A stretch of 64,000 nucleotides of DNA from Arthrobacter sp. PGP41. GTDB lineage: Bacteria; Actinomycetota; Actinomycetes; Actinomycetales; Micrococcaceae. The notes below the pieces were generated by a model, which worked only from the letters and a program-made list of their open reading frames with translations, ran no database searches and was not told the DNA's origin. Below, in pieces: positions 27,441 through 36,785 of this stretch. The translations under genes were made by a program, and so were the position numbers. The stretch is from contig NZ_CP026514.1 in the NCBI RefSeq assembly GCF_002953935.1, positions 3,534,001 to 3,598,000 on the forward strand. The letters are read 5' to 3'. Positions within the stretch are counted from its first letter, which is position 1. Each line of letters begins with the position of its first letter.

Positions 27441-27504
27441 CTGGAGGCGGGGCGGCCTGGAGGCGGGGCGGCTTGGGGCGGAGCGGCACAGGGCGGAGCG
27501 GCTT
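27441..27504. repeat. Four 16-base G-rich tandem repeats upstream of the HNH gene
   Basis: Two identical units CTGGAGGCGGGGCGGC (27441-27456 and 27457-27472) are followed by two diverged copies (27473-27488 and 27489-27504). They occupy the 199-base gap between the beta-galactosidase stop and the HNH gene. No promoter is obvious in the repeat itself; the tract may be a slippage product. Confidence 0.6.
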
Positions 27505-27569
27505 TCCCGTTTTCCACATAGGGCTTTTGGGTGGCTGTCGTTGTCACACCCTGGTGGAAGACTTTGGTC

Positions 27570-29378
27570 ATGGAAGCGGTATTGGGGACGGTTGCAGTGC
27601 TGGGGGCGGAGCCTCGGGTGCCCCTTGCTGCCAGCGTGCCGCAGCCCTCGCCTGTGATTATGGAAGCGGAAAAGCCGGACTCCTCCCCTGCCGCTCCGAC
27701 CGTTGCCGATACACCCCACCCAACGCCTGTTGTTCCGGCTTCCGGAGGCGCGCCTGCGTCCTCGCCTGCCGCGCCGACCCTCGCTGATGCATTGGCCGTT
27801 CTGGCTGGTGTTCCTGTGGCCCGCGACAGTGCGGGGATGGTTGAGCAGATGCGGCAGTGGGAGGACATGAAATGCCTGGCCGGCGCGCAGCAGGCCCGGC
27901 TTGCTGTGGCCTTCGATCTATTGCAGCGGCAGGAGCAGGCTGACGCCGGCGTGCCCGTGGATGAGCAGGGCGCCGGTGTCGCGGCGCAGATCGCACTGGC
28001 ACGGCGGGAATCCCCGGCCAGGGGGTCCCGGTTACTGGGCTTGGCCAAAGCCCTCACGGGCATGCCCCGCACCTTCGCCGCCTTTCGGAGCGGCCAGCTG
28101 AACGAGTGGCGCGCCACCCTGATCGTGAAGGAAACCATCTGCCTCACGGTGGAGGATCGTGCCGGCGTGGATGAGGAACTCGCCGCCGACACCGGCACGC
28201 TCGACGGCGCCGGCGACCGCGCCATCGTCACCGCAGTCCGCGCCGCGGCGTACCGTAGGGACCCCCGCTCCATCGCAAAGCGGGCCGCACGAGCGGTTAC
28301 CGAACGGACCGTGAACCTTCGCCCGGCCCCTGACACCATGACCTACCTGACCGCGCTGCTCCCCGTTGCCCAAGGCGTTGCGGCCTACGCCGCCCTGGCC
28401 AGGGCCGCCGATACCGCCCGCTCTGCAGGAGACGAACGGTCCCGGGGGCAAGTTATGGCCGACACCCTCGTCGAGAGGGTTACCGGTACCCCAGCCGGCA
28501 TCAGCGGGGTGGAGATTCAGCTCGTTATGACCGACCGCGCCCTGCTCCATGCCGACGCAGAGCCCGCCCGGCTTCCCGGGTACGGCACCATTCCCGCATG
28601 CTGGGCCAGAAACATCGCCCTCACCAATACATCAGCCGCGGGAATGCCGGCAACAGACCCAAGCACCGGCAGCGCTGGTTCTCCTGCCGCTGACGGAACC
28701 GCCGGTGACGGTGCCGGAGGCGAGGGTGCCGCAAGCGACCACGCCGCTGCTGTTCGCCGCGAGCTTGATGTGTGGATCCGGCGGCTTTACACCGCTCCCG
28801 GCAACGGGGACCTGCTGGCCATGGATTCCAAAGCCCGGCTCTTTCCGGCTGGGCTGAAACGCTTCCTTCAAGTCCGGGACGACACCTGCCGCACCCCGTA
28901 CTGCGACGCCCCCATCAGGCATCACGACCACATCGCTTCCTGGCATAACGGCGGAGCCACCAGCGCCGGCAACGGCCAAGGCCTCTGCGAAGCCTGCAAC
29001 CACCTCAAGGAAACGGGCGGCTGGGCGGCTGAACGCGTCCCAGGCCCGCGGCATACCGTGGCAACCACCACCCCAACCGGCCACACCTACTTTTCCACCG
29101 CACCACCCCTCCCCGGAACATTTTCGGTACCTCAAGAGGACCGTAGGGGGCCACACCATGTGGACCAGGGAGCGGAGCCGTTCACTCTTGCGCATCAGGC
29201 CCGTCCCACCGTGGCCCCGGCAGTCGCACAGTCACCACCCCACCAGGCCGTCCACGTCCCGGGAAGGGTGATGCCGCCGCGCGTCTATGGGCCGGGAGAA
29301 CGCGTCTATTCGCAAGGAGCAGGTGTCCGACGGCCAAGGCCCAGGGAAAGCACCCTTCCCTGGCCGCCACAAGCTTAA
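27570..29378 (+). CDS. DUF222 / HNH endonuclease-signature protein
   Basis: This protein of about 602 residues has the actinobacterial layout of a DUF222 domain followed by a C-terminal HNH motif. The HNH part reads CRTPYCDAPIRHHDHI then HNGGATSAGNGQGLCEACNH, with the paired cysteines and the catalytic histidines intact. The Pro/Ala-rich start and tail are low complexity. The start is uncertain: ATG 27570 has GGAAGA upstream, while the frame opens at a GTG at 27531. Such genes are multicopy in Arthrobacter genomes and their function is not established; a mobile-element origin is often suspected. It has no functional link with the flanking sugar genes. Confidence 0.85.
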   Translation: MEAVLGTVAVLGAEPRVPLAASVPQPSPVIMEAEKPDSSPAAPTVADTPHPTPVVPASGGAPASSPAAPTLADALAVLAGVPVARDSAGMVEQMRQWEDMKCLAGAQQARLAVAFDLLQRQEQADAGVPVDEQGAGVAAQIALARRESPARGSRLLGLAKALTGMPRTFAAFRSGQLNEWRATLIVKETICLTVEDRAGVDEELAADTGTLDGAGDRAIVTAVRAAAYRRDPRSIAKRAARAVTERTVNLRPAPDTMTYLTALLPVAQGVAAYAALARAADTARSAGDERSRGQVMADTLVERVTGTPAGISGVEIQLVMTDRALLHADAEPARLPGYGTIPACWARNIALTNTSAAGMPATDPSTGSAGSPAADGTAGDGAGGEGAASDHAAAVRRELDVWIRRLYTAPGNGDLLAMDSKARLFPAGLKRFLQVRDDTCRTPYCDAPIRHHDHIASWHNGGATSAGNGQGLCEACNHLKETGGWAAERVPGPRHTVATTTPTGHTYFSTAPPLPGTFSVPQEDRRGPHHVDQGAEPFTLAHQARPTVAPAVAQSPPHQAVHVPGRVMPPRVYGPGERVYSQGAGVRRPRPRESTLPWPPQA

Positions 29379-29501
29379 ACAGTTTTGCCCCGGCTGGAAC
29401 CTGGTGGTTCCCTCCGGGGCGAAGCTGCCACCCGCCGTCGGACGTGGTGGGCGGAGATGCGTCCACCCACGGTGTCCCAAGCCGTGTTGGCGGCGTGAAG
29501 A

Positions 29502-30869
29502 CTAGCTGCTGATTGCGGATTTCATTTCAGAGTGGGCCTTCTTGCCGGCTTCCTCAGCGGACAGCCTCTCAAAGAGAACCTCGGAAGTGTAGCGCTTGAT
29601 GATTTCCTGGATTGCGCCGGCGCCCTTCGGCGGCGGCGCGGGGGCCTCGCCCAGTTCGTCCTTGATCTGGTCGATGAACTTGACCACCTTGACGTCCGCC
29701 GGCGTCAGTTTGGACTCGATGGCCGCGCGGACCTCGGAGTTCGGGTAGACACCGCGGTCCGCCAGCAGGGTCTCGCCGGCCTTGACGTCGTTGGCCAGGA
29801 AGTTGATGAACTTGGCGGTCTCCTCAGGGTGCTTGGTGCGTGAGGACGCGGACCAGAACTGGGAGGCCTTGTACCAAAGTTTCGCGTCGGCGGATGACCC
29901 GGTCTTGCTGGGGAACCGCAGGATCTTCAAGTCGCTGCCGGATGCCTTCTCCAAGGCCGGGGCCTGGTTGGACCACCAGAACGCCAGGGCGTTCTTGCCC
30001 GTGGCCAGTCCGGACTGGTCAAGCGGAGCAGCTTCAGCTTCGACGACCTCGGATGCCGTGGGAACGGCTTTGTTCTCGCTGAGCTGCTTCAGGAACGCCC
30101 ACCACTTGGCGATGTCGCCCGGTTCGAAGCCCAGCTTGCCGTCGGAGGTATACAGGGACTTGCCGTTCTGGCGGAGCCAGACCCCGAGTGACGCCTCATC
30201 AGTCCCGTAAGCGGCAGCGCCATAGGTGCCCTTCGGGGACTTGGCGGTGATCTCGGAGGCGATCCGCTCGAAGTCCTCCCAGGTCCACTTTGAATCGTCA
30301 GGAAGCGGAACGCCGGCAGCCTCAAAAACCTTCGGATTCGCAAGGATGGTGGCGGCATTGATGCCAGCGGGGATGCCAGTCAGGCCGTCCTCGCCTTTGC
30401 CTGCGTTAAGTGCCGCTTCGTCGAGCTTGGAGGTGTCGATGTCGTACTTGGACAGGTCAAGAAGGGCCCCGCGGCTGGAGTACTCGGTGATGTACTTTTC
30501 GTCCATCTGGATAATGTCCGGAGCATCATTCGCCGCCACCTGGGTGGCGAGCTTGTCCCAGTAACCGCTCCAGTCACCAAACTCGGGCTTGATCTTGATG
30601 TTGGGGTTTTCAGCCTCAAACTTCTTGATGGCTTCCTGGGTCAGCTGGGCCCGCTTGTCGCCGCCCCACCAGGAGAACCGGAGTTCGACGGGGCCATCAG
30701 CGCTTTGCTGGCCGGAGCCCCCGCCGCAGGCACTGAGGCTCAAGGCCATGACGACGGCGGCAGCAACTGCTGCAACGCCAGTCTTACGAAGGGGGCGTCG
30801 TCCGCCCGTGGAGGATGTTGCTGCCGGCTGCTTGGCTTTAGCAGAGGCAGAGCGGGAAAAAAGCGGCAC
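29502..30869 (-). CDS. Sugar-binding lipoprotein of third ABC transporter
   Basis: This 455-residue extracellular binding protein has an unusually long N-terminal leader (about 30 polar residues) before the hydrophobic segment VAAVAAAVVMALSLSAC, with the lipobox SAC near residue 48. The mature domain is MalE-like (ELRFSWWGGDKRAQLTQEAI near its start). GGAGAA lies before the GTG at 30869. It is the distal gene, 240 bases after its permeases, with its own operator-like site at 30946, which is unusual because binding proteins normally come first. It is the intact homologue of the remnant at 19698-19942. Confidence 0.9.
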   Translation of the reverse strand: MPLFSRSASAKAKQPAATSSTGGRRPLRKTGVAAVAAAVVMALSLSACGGGSGQQSADGPVELRFSWWGGDKRAQLTQEAIKKFEAENPNIKIKPEFGDWSGYWDKLATQVAANDAPDIIQMDEKYITEYSSRGALLDLSKYDIDTSKLDEAALNAGKGEDGLTGIPAGINAATILANPKVFEAAGVPLPDDSKWTWEDFERIASEITAKSPKGTYGAAAYGTDEASLGVWLRQNGKSLYTSDGKLGFEPGDIAKWWAFLKQLSENKAVPTASEVVEAEAAPLDQSGLATGKNALAFWWSNQAPALEKASGSDLKILRFPSKTGSSADAKLWYKASQFWSASSRTKHPEETAKFINFLANDVKAGETLLADRGVYPNSEVRAAIESKLTPADVKVVKFIDQIKDELGEAPAPPPKGAGAIQEIIKRYTSEVLFERLSAEEAGKKAHSEMKSAISS

Positions 30870-30945
30870 TGGTTCTCCGATCTTCTTTGATCTTGGTGCT
30901 GGGGATGGAGTTCGGGGATGGAATCAAACTGGGTGGAACCGAAAC

Positions 30946-30960
30946 GGGAAACCGTTTTCT
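30946..30960. promoter_or_regulatory. LacI-like operator upstream of the third binding-protein gene
   Basis: GGGAAACCGTTTTCT at 30946-30960 resembles the GAAAACGCTTTCC-type sites found elsewhere in the window. It lies in the 240-base gap between the permease stop (31110) and the binding-protein start (30869). It suggests that this gene is transcribed separately from the permeases. Confidence 0.4.
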
Positions 30961-31109
30961 ACGTCCGATGTTACAAGTAGCAAACTTGTAATACAAGACG
31001 GTGTCGGGAATGTTTTGGACTTCAGGAGCGGCCCGTCGGCGGACGGGCAGCTCCGTGCAGCGGAGGTCATGCCGTGGCCAACAGGGCGGGGCGGAATAGC
31101 GGGAACCCG

Positions 31110-32051
31110 CTATTTGATGCCCGTGGTGGCGATGCCCTTGATGAGGAACCGCTGGCCAAAGAGGAAGACCAGGAAGACCGGCAGGAGGGACACGATGGAC
31201 ATCGCGAACAGCGATCCCCAGCTCGTAGCCGACTGCGAATCCACGAAGGCCCGCAGTGCGACAGGAACCGTGAACATGTCGGGGTCCGTCAGGTAGATCA
31301 GGGCGCCGAAAAAGTCGTTCCACGTCCAGATGAACGTGAAGATTGTGGTGGTGGCCAGGGCCGGGACCATCAGCGGGAGAATGACCCGCAGGAAGATGCG
31401 GGGGTGGCCTGCGCCGTCGATCCTCGCAGCCTCATCAAGCTCCCGTGGAATGCCGCGGATGAACTGGACCATCAGGAAGACGAAGAACGCTTCGGTGGCC
31501 AGCAGCTTGGGCACAATCAGCGGCCAGAAGGTATTCACCCAGCCGATCTGCGAGAAAAGGATGTACTGGGGAACGATCACCACATGGAACGGCAGCATGA
31601 TGGTCAGGAGCATAATGCCGAACAACAATTTCTTGGCGGTGAACTGCAGCCGGGCGAAGGCGTACGCGGCCATGGAGCAGGAGATCAGGTTGCCGAGGAT
31701 GGAACCGATCACCACAATCGCGGAGTTGATCATGTAGTGGCCGAAGGGGTGCGTCAGGGCCGACCAGCCTGAGGTGTAGTTGCTCATTTCCAGGCTGTTG
31801 AGCCAGAGTCCGGGCTCGCGGAAGATCAGCTCGTTGGGCCGAAGCGATGAAACCACCATCCACAGCAGGGGGTAGATCATCAACGCGCCGGCAAGGATCA
31901 GGACAGCGTGCTTCATGAAGGCCTTGCCGCGCTGGGCCTTGCTGAAGGCCAGTGTTCCGCGGGACTCACGGGGCTTGCGATGGTTCGTAGGCTTACCGGC
32001 ACCTCCGGACTTCTTGTCCGAGGCGGGCAGCGTCTCCAGCTTAGTCGTCAT
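31110..32051 (-). CDS. Carbohydrate ABC transporter permease (MalG type)
   Basis: This 313-residue permease has a hydrophilic tail of about 45 residues and then six membrane segments. It contains the EAA loop ELDEAARIDGAGHPRIFLRVILPLM and the stretch WTWNDFFGALIYLTDPDMF. It overlaps the upstream permease by 11 bases, so the two are co-translated. It is a close paralogue of the permease at 21955-22872. The substrate is unknown; the divergent esterase/oxidoreductase genes suggest an acylated sugar or glycoside. Confidence 0.9.
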   Translation of the reverse strand: MTTKLETLPASDKKSGGAGKPTNHRKPRESRGTLAFSKAQRGKAFMKHAVLILAGALMIYPLLWMVVSSLRPNELIFREPGLWLNSLEMSNYTSGWSALTHPFGHYMINSAIVVIGSILGNLISCSMAAYAFARLQFTAKKLLFGIMLLTIMLPFHVVIVPQYILFSQIGWVNTFWPLIVPKLLATEAFFVFLMVQFIRGIPRELDEAARIDGAGHPRIFLRVILPLMVPALATTTIFTFIWTWNDFFGALIYLTDPDMFTVPVALRAFVDSQSATSWGSLFAMSIVSLLPVFLVFLFGQRFLIKGIATTGIK

Positions 32052-32985
32052 AGAAAACCCAATACTTAGAAGCGATGAAGTTGATGGCAGTGAACACGCC
32101 GATGATCACCAGCAGGATCCATGCCATGGCGGAGGCATAGCCCATGTCGAACTGGCCGAAACCCTTTTGGTAGAGGTACAGGGTGAAGAACATCGTGGAG
32201 TCCGACGGGCCGCCGTTGCCGCCCGAGACGATGAACGCCTGGGTGAACGACTGGAAGGACCCGATGATCTGCAACACGAGGTTGAAGAAGATGATCGGAC
32301 TCAGCATGGGGAGGGTAATCCGCCAGAACTGCTGGAGGGTGGTGGCGCCGTCAACCTTGGCTGCCTCGTAGTACATGTTCGGTATTTGCCGCAGGCCGGC
32401 CAGGAAGATGATCATGGGGGCGCCAAAGGTCCAGACGTGCAGCAGGATGATCGACCCCAGTGCCGTGCTCGGGTCAGATATCCAGCCGGGCCCCTGGATG
32501 CCGAACATGGCGAGGACCTGGTTCACCAGGCCGGTGGTGCCGAAAATCTGCTTCCAGAGGATAGCGACGGCAACAGAGCCGCCCAGGAGGGACGGCAGGT
32601 AAAACACCGAGCGGTAGAACGGCAGGCCACGCAGGCCTTTGTCCAGGACGAGGGCAATCAGCAGCGCCACCGCGAGCTGGAGCGGGACCCCGATAAACAC
32701 GTATGCGAAGGTCACGCCAAGCGAGTTGTGCAGCCGTGCGTCCGTGAGCATGCGGGTGAAGTTGTCCAGGCCCACCCATTCCGGAGGCTGGAGCAGGTTG
32801 TAGTCCGTGAAGGACAGATACAGGGACATCAGCATGGGGCCGATGGTGATTGCCACCAGGCCCACCAGCCAGGGCAGCAGGAAGATATAGGCGGCCTTGT
32901 TGTCCCGGCCGTTGGCCTTCTTTTCCGCGGCGGTGGGCTTGCCCTTCCGCCGGGTAATGGAGCTGAGTTCGCTGATGGCGCTCAC
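32041..32985 (-). CDS. Carbohydrate ABC transporter permease (MalF type)
   Basis: This 314-residue permease begins with a charged tail and then AAYIFLLPWLVGLVAITIGPMLMSLYLSFTDYNL. The EAA loop is YEAAKVDGATTLQQFWRITLPML. It is the first permease of the minus-strand operon. Its GTG start at 32985 overlaps the TGA of a 29-codon upstream reading frame (GTGA), and no strong ribosome site lies directly before it, so translation probably depends on that upstream frame. Confidence 0.88.
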   Translation of the reverse strand: MSAISELSSITRRKGKPTAAEKKANGRDNKAAYIFLLPWLVGLVAITIGPMLMSLYLSFTDYNLLQPPEWVGLDNFTRMLTDARLHNSLGVTFAYVFIGVPLQLAVALLIALVLDKGLRGLPFYRSVFYLPSLLGGSVAVAILWKQIFGTTGLVNQVLAMFGIQGPGWISDPSTALGSIILLHVWTFGAPMIIFLAGLRQIPNMYYEAAKVDGATTLQQFWRITLPMLSPIIFFNLVLQIIGSFQSFTQAFIVSGGNGGPSDSTMFFTLYLYQKGFGQFDMGYASAMAWILLVIIGVFTAINFIASKYWVFYDD

Positions 32986-33071
32986 TGGTGCCGCCCCGTT
33001 CCTGTCAATAGGCCCCCTGCGGCCGGCATTCCTGCCGGGCGCAGTGCCCTGGGTATGTGCTTAGCGGCCAT
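32982..33071 (-). CDS. Candidate 29-residue leader reading frame coupled to the permease
   Basis: An ATG at 33071, preceded by the strong ribosome site AAAGGAGA, opens a 29-codon frame (MAAKHIPRALRPAGMPAAGG and nine more residues). It ends with TGA at 32982-32984, overlapping the GTG of the permease. No family is recognised. It could be a translation-coupling leader. Alternatively, the annotated permease start may simply borrow this ribosome site. Confidence 0.4.
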   Translation of the reverse strand: MAAKHIPRALRPAGMPAAGGLLTGTGRHQ

Positions 33072-33228
33072 GTGGTCTCCTTTGGTCATCGTGGCCTCCA
33101 CGTTTCCGGTGTCCGCGCGAGGCGGTTGTGCGCTCCCACTGCGGCCCGGCTTCCCCGTCGAGGCACTGGCAGTCGGCGGCCTTGCGCCGCCGGGAAATGG
33201 GGGGTTGAAAAAGCGGTTCCGTACCAAA

Positions 33229-33286
33229 GTAAACGTTTTCTTGACTCGTGTATAGCCCTTTGTTAGTTTTTGAGAAAACGCTTTCC
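33229..33286. promoter_or_regulatory. Divergent promoter with two LacI/CcpA-like operators
   Basis: GTAAACGTTTTC at 33229-33240 and AGAAAACGCTTTCC at 33273-33286 are two related sites 44 bases apart in opposite orientation. They lie between the ABC operon (first frame at 33071) and the esterase gene (33496). The rest of the 424-base gap to 33495 is GC-rich, with no reading frame I can support. Confidence 0.5.
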
Positions 33287-33495
33287 GCTTGACCCGCCAC
33301 TACGAAGAAGCACAAGGCCTTAGGGGGCAGCACAGTGCGGTTACGCCTCAAGAAACCCTTTCAGCCCGGATGTACTGTTCGGGAAGATGCCGGCCCATGA
33401 CGGCGCCAACGGGCCCCATCCCAGGGTCGACCCCAACCGGGCCTGGGCCACTATCGATCCCGCCATCAGAAAACGTCCGAACAGGAGGCATGCCC

Positions 33496-34671
33496 ATGAC
33501 TGATACGGGCCAGCCGACCCGGCCCAGCGCCATCGCCGGCTACGGAGACTGGCCTGCCTATGTTCAGCAGCACGCCCGTTACCACGCTGCCACCGCTGCA
33601 GCCCAGGAACTTGCGGACGCCCTCGGCGTGCCGGGGGCGCTTCCCTCCCCTGACGTGACCGTCCATTGGGAGGAGACGCACGACGGCGTCACCACCTCCC
33701 AGCTCGGCTGGCAGCTGGGCTTCGGCCCCCGCAGTACGGGCTGGCTGATCCGCCCGGCGGGCGCGTCCGGGCCGGTGCCCGGCATCCTGGCGCTGCACTG
33801 CCACGGCGGCAACAAGTTCGGCGGCGCGGACCGGCTGGTGGAACTCCCCGAGTCCCATCCCTCCGCAGAAAACGCCCGGGCCGGCCACTACGACGGCCGC
33901 GCCCTGGCCACGGACCTGGCCCGCGCCGGTTTCGCCGTCCTGGCCCACGACACGTTCGGCTGGGGCAGCCGCCGTTTTGACTTATCGGTTCCGCCCCGGC
34001 GGACGGCCGCCGCGCTGGAGGCGCGGCAGGCACAGTGGCGGCAGGACGGCGTCGTACCTTCCGGGGCCGACGTGTACAACGCCGCCGCCGGATTCCACGA
34101 GGAAACGCTGGCCAGGACCGCCGGCCTGCTGGGCACCAGCCTCGCCGGGATGGTGGCCCACGACGACCTCGCAGCCCTGGAGATCCTCGCCGCGCTGCCG
34201 GACGTGGACCAGGAACGGCTCGGCTGCATCGGTTTCTCCGGCGGCGGGGGCCGTTCCCTTGCCCTCGCCGTGCTGAGCCACCGCATCAAGAGCTACGTGG
34301 TGACGTGCATGATGACCACCTTCCAGGCGCTTCTGCCCGCCTTCCTCGACGCCCATTCATGGCTGCTGCAGACTCCGGGGCTCTGGAGGCTGGGTGACTG
34401 GCCGGAACTCACCGCGAGGGCCGGGGCCAGCCGCCTGCTGGTGCAGTACGCGCTTGCGGACCAGCTCTTCCCCGAAGACGGAATGCGCAACGCACACCGC
34501 ATACTGGAGTCCCTGCACAGCCCCGAAAGCTACACCGGGAGCTTCTGGCCGGGGGGCCACATCTTCACCGCCGGCATGCAGCGGGAAGCGATCGATTTCC
34601 TGTCTGCCTCGCTCGGCGCCAATGATCTTAATACCCTTCCTCCCTTCAGCTACCAAGGACCCTGCTCATGA
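33496..34671 (+). CDS. Alpha/beta hydrolase, acetylxylan-esterase/dienelactone-hydrolase-like
   Basis: This cytoplasmic alpha/beta hydrolase has about 391 residues. The nucleophile elbow is GFSGGGGRS, the oxyanion region is LHCHGGNKFGG, and the downstream acid and base candidates are DQLFPEDG and GGHIFT. I chose ATG 33496 because AGGAGG lies seven bases upstream; ATG 33490 is too close and the frame extends to 33289. It overlaps the next gene by 4 bases (ATGA). A sugar-ester deacetylase acting on an imported acylated compound is the best guess, from fold and context only. Confidence 0.8.
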   Translation: MTDTGQPTRPSAIAGYGDWPAYVQQHARYHAATAAAQELADALGVPGALPSPDVTVHWEETHDGVTTSQLGWQLGFGPRSTGWLIRPAGASGPVPGILALHCHGGNKFGGADRLVELPESHPSAENARAGHYDGRALATDLARAGFAVLAHDTFGWGSRRFDLSVPPRRTAAALEARQAQWRQDGVVPSGADVYNAAAGFHEETLARTAGLLGTSLAGMVAHDDLAALEILAALPDVDQERLGCIGFSGGGGRSLALAVLSHRIKSYVVTCMMTTFQALLPAFLDAHSWLLQTPGLWRLGDWPELTARAGASRLLVQYALADQLFPEDGMRNAHRILESLHSPESYTGSFWPGGHIFTAGMQREAIDFLSASLGANDLNTLPPFSYQGPCS

Positions 34672-36785
34672 TCGATCAATCCGCAACAGCGGAACCCGGC
34701 CGCATCGCCAAGGGAGGTACCGTCCCCGCAAGCGTCCAGCGCATCGCCCTGGTGGGCGTGCACGGCTTCGGCGAACAACACCTTGCCAATCTCGCCAGGC
34801 TCGAACAGGCCGGCACCGTGGAACTCGTCGCCGTCGCGGACCCCAACCCGCCCGCCCCTGGACGGCTTGCGGAATCCGTAGCTGTCTTCGACGACCTGGC
34901 CCAGCTGCTGGCAGCAGACCCCGGCATCGACGTCGTCATCCTCGCCACCCCCATCCAGACCCATGCTCCCCTGGCCCTGGCAGCCCTGTCAGCGGGCAAG
35001 GACGTCTATGTGGAAAAGCCGCCGGTGGCCTCGCTGGCCCAGTTCCGGGAAGTGCTGGCAGCAGCCAAAACTGCGGGACGACTGGTCCAGGTGGGGTTCC
35101 AGAGCCTCGGCTCCCACGCGCTTCCCGCCATCCGGGCGCACGTCGAATCAGGGGGGATCGGTGACGTCCTCGGCGTGAGCGCAAGGGGCGAATGGGTGCG
35201 CAGCAAGGCGTATTTCAAGCGCTCCCGCTGGGCCGGAAAGCGCAGCCTGGACGGCATCGACGTGGTGGACGGGGTGGCAACCAACGCCCTGGCCCACGCC
35301 GTGGCCACTGCGCTCCACATGGCCGGAGCGCACATCCTGGCGGACGTGGAATCAGTGGAGACGGACCTGTACCGGGCACACGATACCGAGAGCGATGACA
35401 CCTCCGTCCTCCGCGTGCGAACGGCCACCGGAACCACCCTCATCTGCGGATTGACGCTGTGCGCGCCGGAGCAGCGGAACCCGTCCGTGACGGTGCACGG
35501 CACCCGGGGCGAGATCACCTTCTTCTACACCGAGGACGAGGTGGTCACCAGCACCGCGGACGGCGAGCGCCGGGAGACGTTCGGCCGCACGGACCTGCTG
35601 GAGAACCTGTTGGCTGCGCGCTCCACGGGTGCTCCCCTGCTGTGTTCGCTGGCGGACACCGGCGCCTTCACCACAGTGCTGGAAGCCATCCGGACAGCCC
35701 CCTTGCCACAGCCCATCCCGCCGGAACATGTCACCTGGGAGGGCGAAGGCGACGACGCCCACCCCGTGGTTCACCGCATCGCGGCCGTCATCGAACGGGC
35801 GCTCGCGGCGCAGGCCACCTTCGCCGAGCTGGGTGTTCCCTGGGCCCGGGACCTGCCGCCGGCCCGCACACTCACTGTGGACCACCAGGCCGTTGCCGGG
35901 TACCAGGACGGGAGCCGGATCCGGGCGGTGTCCTCGCCGCGCCCCTACCTGCATCCCGTCCGGACCCTGGCGGGCACGGTGGTGACGGACCACCAGCCGC
36001 TGGACCACGTGTGGCATCTCGGCGTCGGGGTGGCGCTGCAGGACGTGGACGGCATCAACTTCTGGGGCGGCCGCACCTACACCCGTGAAGCCGGCCAGTA
36101 CGTCTGGCGCCCGGACCACGGCAGCATCACGGTCCGGGACACCCTCGTTGAAGAAACAGCTGCCCTCACGGGAGCCCGGGGCGGCAGGCTGCAGGAAATC
36201 CTGGCCTGGAACGGTCCCGACGGTGCGCCGGTGCTTGTCGAAGACCGCACCTGGACCTGGTCCGGCGTCAGCCCGTCCATCTGGCAGATATCCCTGGACT
36301 TCGCCCTCTCCCCTGCGGGCGGCCAGCCCGTCAGCCTCGGCAGCCCCGGCTCCAACGGCCGCCCCGAAGGCGGTTACGGCGGGTTCTTCTGGCGGCTGCC
36401 CGCCTGCGAAGGCGCCACCGTATGGACATCCGGTGGCTCCGGCGAGTCCGGGGCGCACGGTTCAGTCACGCCGTGGCTCGCCTGGGCCGGAAAGTTCGAC
36501 GGCGGCACACCAGTTGGCGGAGGACCAGCCGCCGGAGGCCCGGCCGCCGGGGCGCCCGCCGGCAGCGCCACGCTCGTCTTCGTGGCCGCTGAGGGCTCCA
36601 CCGACCCGTGGTTCGTCCGCGTGGACGGCTACCCGGGCGTTGGCCGGTCCCTTGCCTGGGACACCCCGGTCATCCCCGAACCGGGCCGTCCGGTCCAGCG
36701 CAGCATCACCGTTTTCGTAGCAGACGGGATCCTGGACACCACCGACATCGAAGCACTCATCAACCAGCAGGGGAACCGTTCATGA
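34668..36785 (+). CDS. Fusion of Gfo/Idh/MocA oxidoreductase and DUF6807 (PmoA-like) domain
   Basis: This 705-residue protein joins two domains usually encoded apart. Residues 1 to about 400 are a Gfo/Idh/MocA enzyme (IALVGVHGFGEQHL, ATPIQTHAPLALAAL, EKPP, KRSRWAGKRSLDGIDVVDGV), closely paralogous to the protein at 14957. Residues from about 410 form a DUF6807/PmoA-like beta-sandwich (RPYLHPVRTLAGTVVTDHQP, DHVWHLGVGVAL, FWGGRTYT). It overlaps both neighbours by 3 to 4 bases. There is no signal peptide, so it should act in the cytoplasm. A role in NAD-dependent modification of a sugar is an inference. Confidence 0.85.
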   Translation: MIDQSATAEPGRIAKGGTVPASVQRIALVGVHGFGEQHLANLARLEQAGTVELVAVADPNPPAPGRLAESVAVFDDLAQLLAADPGIDVVILATPIQTHAPLALAALSAGKDVYVEKPPVASLAQFREVLAAAKTAGRLVQVGFQSLGSHALPAIRAHVESGGIGDVLGVSARGEWVRSKAYFKRSRWAGKRSLDGIDVVDGVATNALAHAVATALHMAGAHILADVESVETDLYRAHDTESDDTSVLRVRTATGTTLICGLTLCAPEQRNPSVTVHGTRGEITFFYTEDEVVTSTADGERRETFGRTDLLENLLAARSTGAPLLCSLADTGAFTTVLEAIRTAPLPQPIPPEHVTWEGEGDDAHPVVHRIAAVIERALAAQATFAELGVPWARDLPPARTLTVDHQAVAGYQDGSRIRAVSSPRPYLHPVRTLAGTVVTDHQPLDHVWHLGVGVALQDVDGINFWGGRTYTREAGQYVWRPDHGSITVRDTLVEETAALTGARGGRLQEILAWNGPDGAPVLVEDRTWTWSGVSPSIWQISLDFALSPAGGQPVSLGSPGSNGRPEGGYGGFFWRLPACEGATVWTSGGSGESGAHGSVTPWLAWAGKFDGGTPVGGGPAAGGPAAGAPAGSATLVFVAAEGSTDPWFVRVDGYPGVGRSLAWDTPVIPEPGRPVQRSITVFVADGILDTTDIEALINQQGNRS

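Noticed and set aside
29334..29363. A GC-rich hairpin (CCAGGGAAAG/CTTCCCTGG) near the end of the HNH gene
   Set aside because: It lies within the coding region, has mismatches and is not followed by a T-run, so I did not call it a terminator.
32982..33227. An 81-codon minus-strand frame extending the leader peptide upstream
   Set aside because: The extra N-terminal part crosses toward the operator region and lacks a ribosome site; only the 29-codon version starting at 33071 is well preceded.
33289..33495. N-terminal extension of the esterase frame to 33289
   Set aside because: The extra residues have no family similarity and lack a ribosome site, while AGGAGG sits correctly before ATG 33496.
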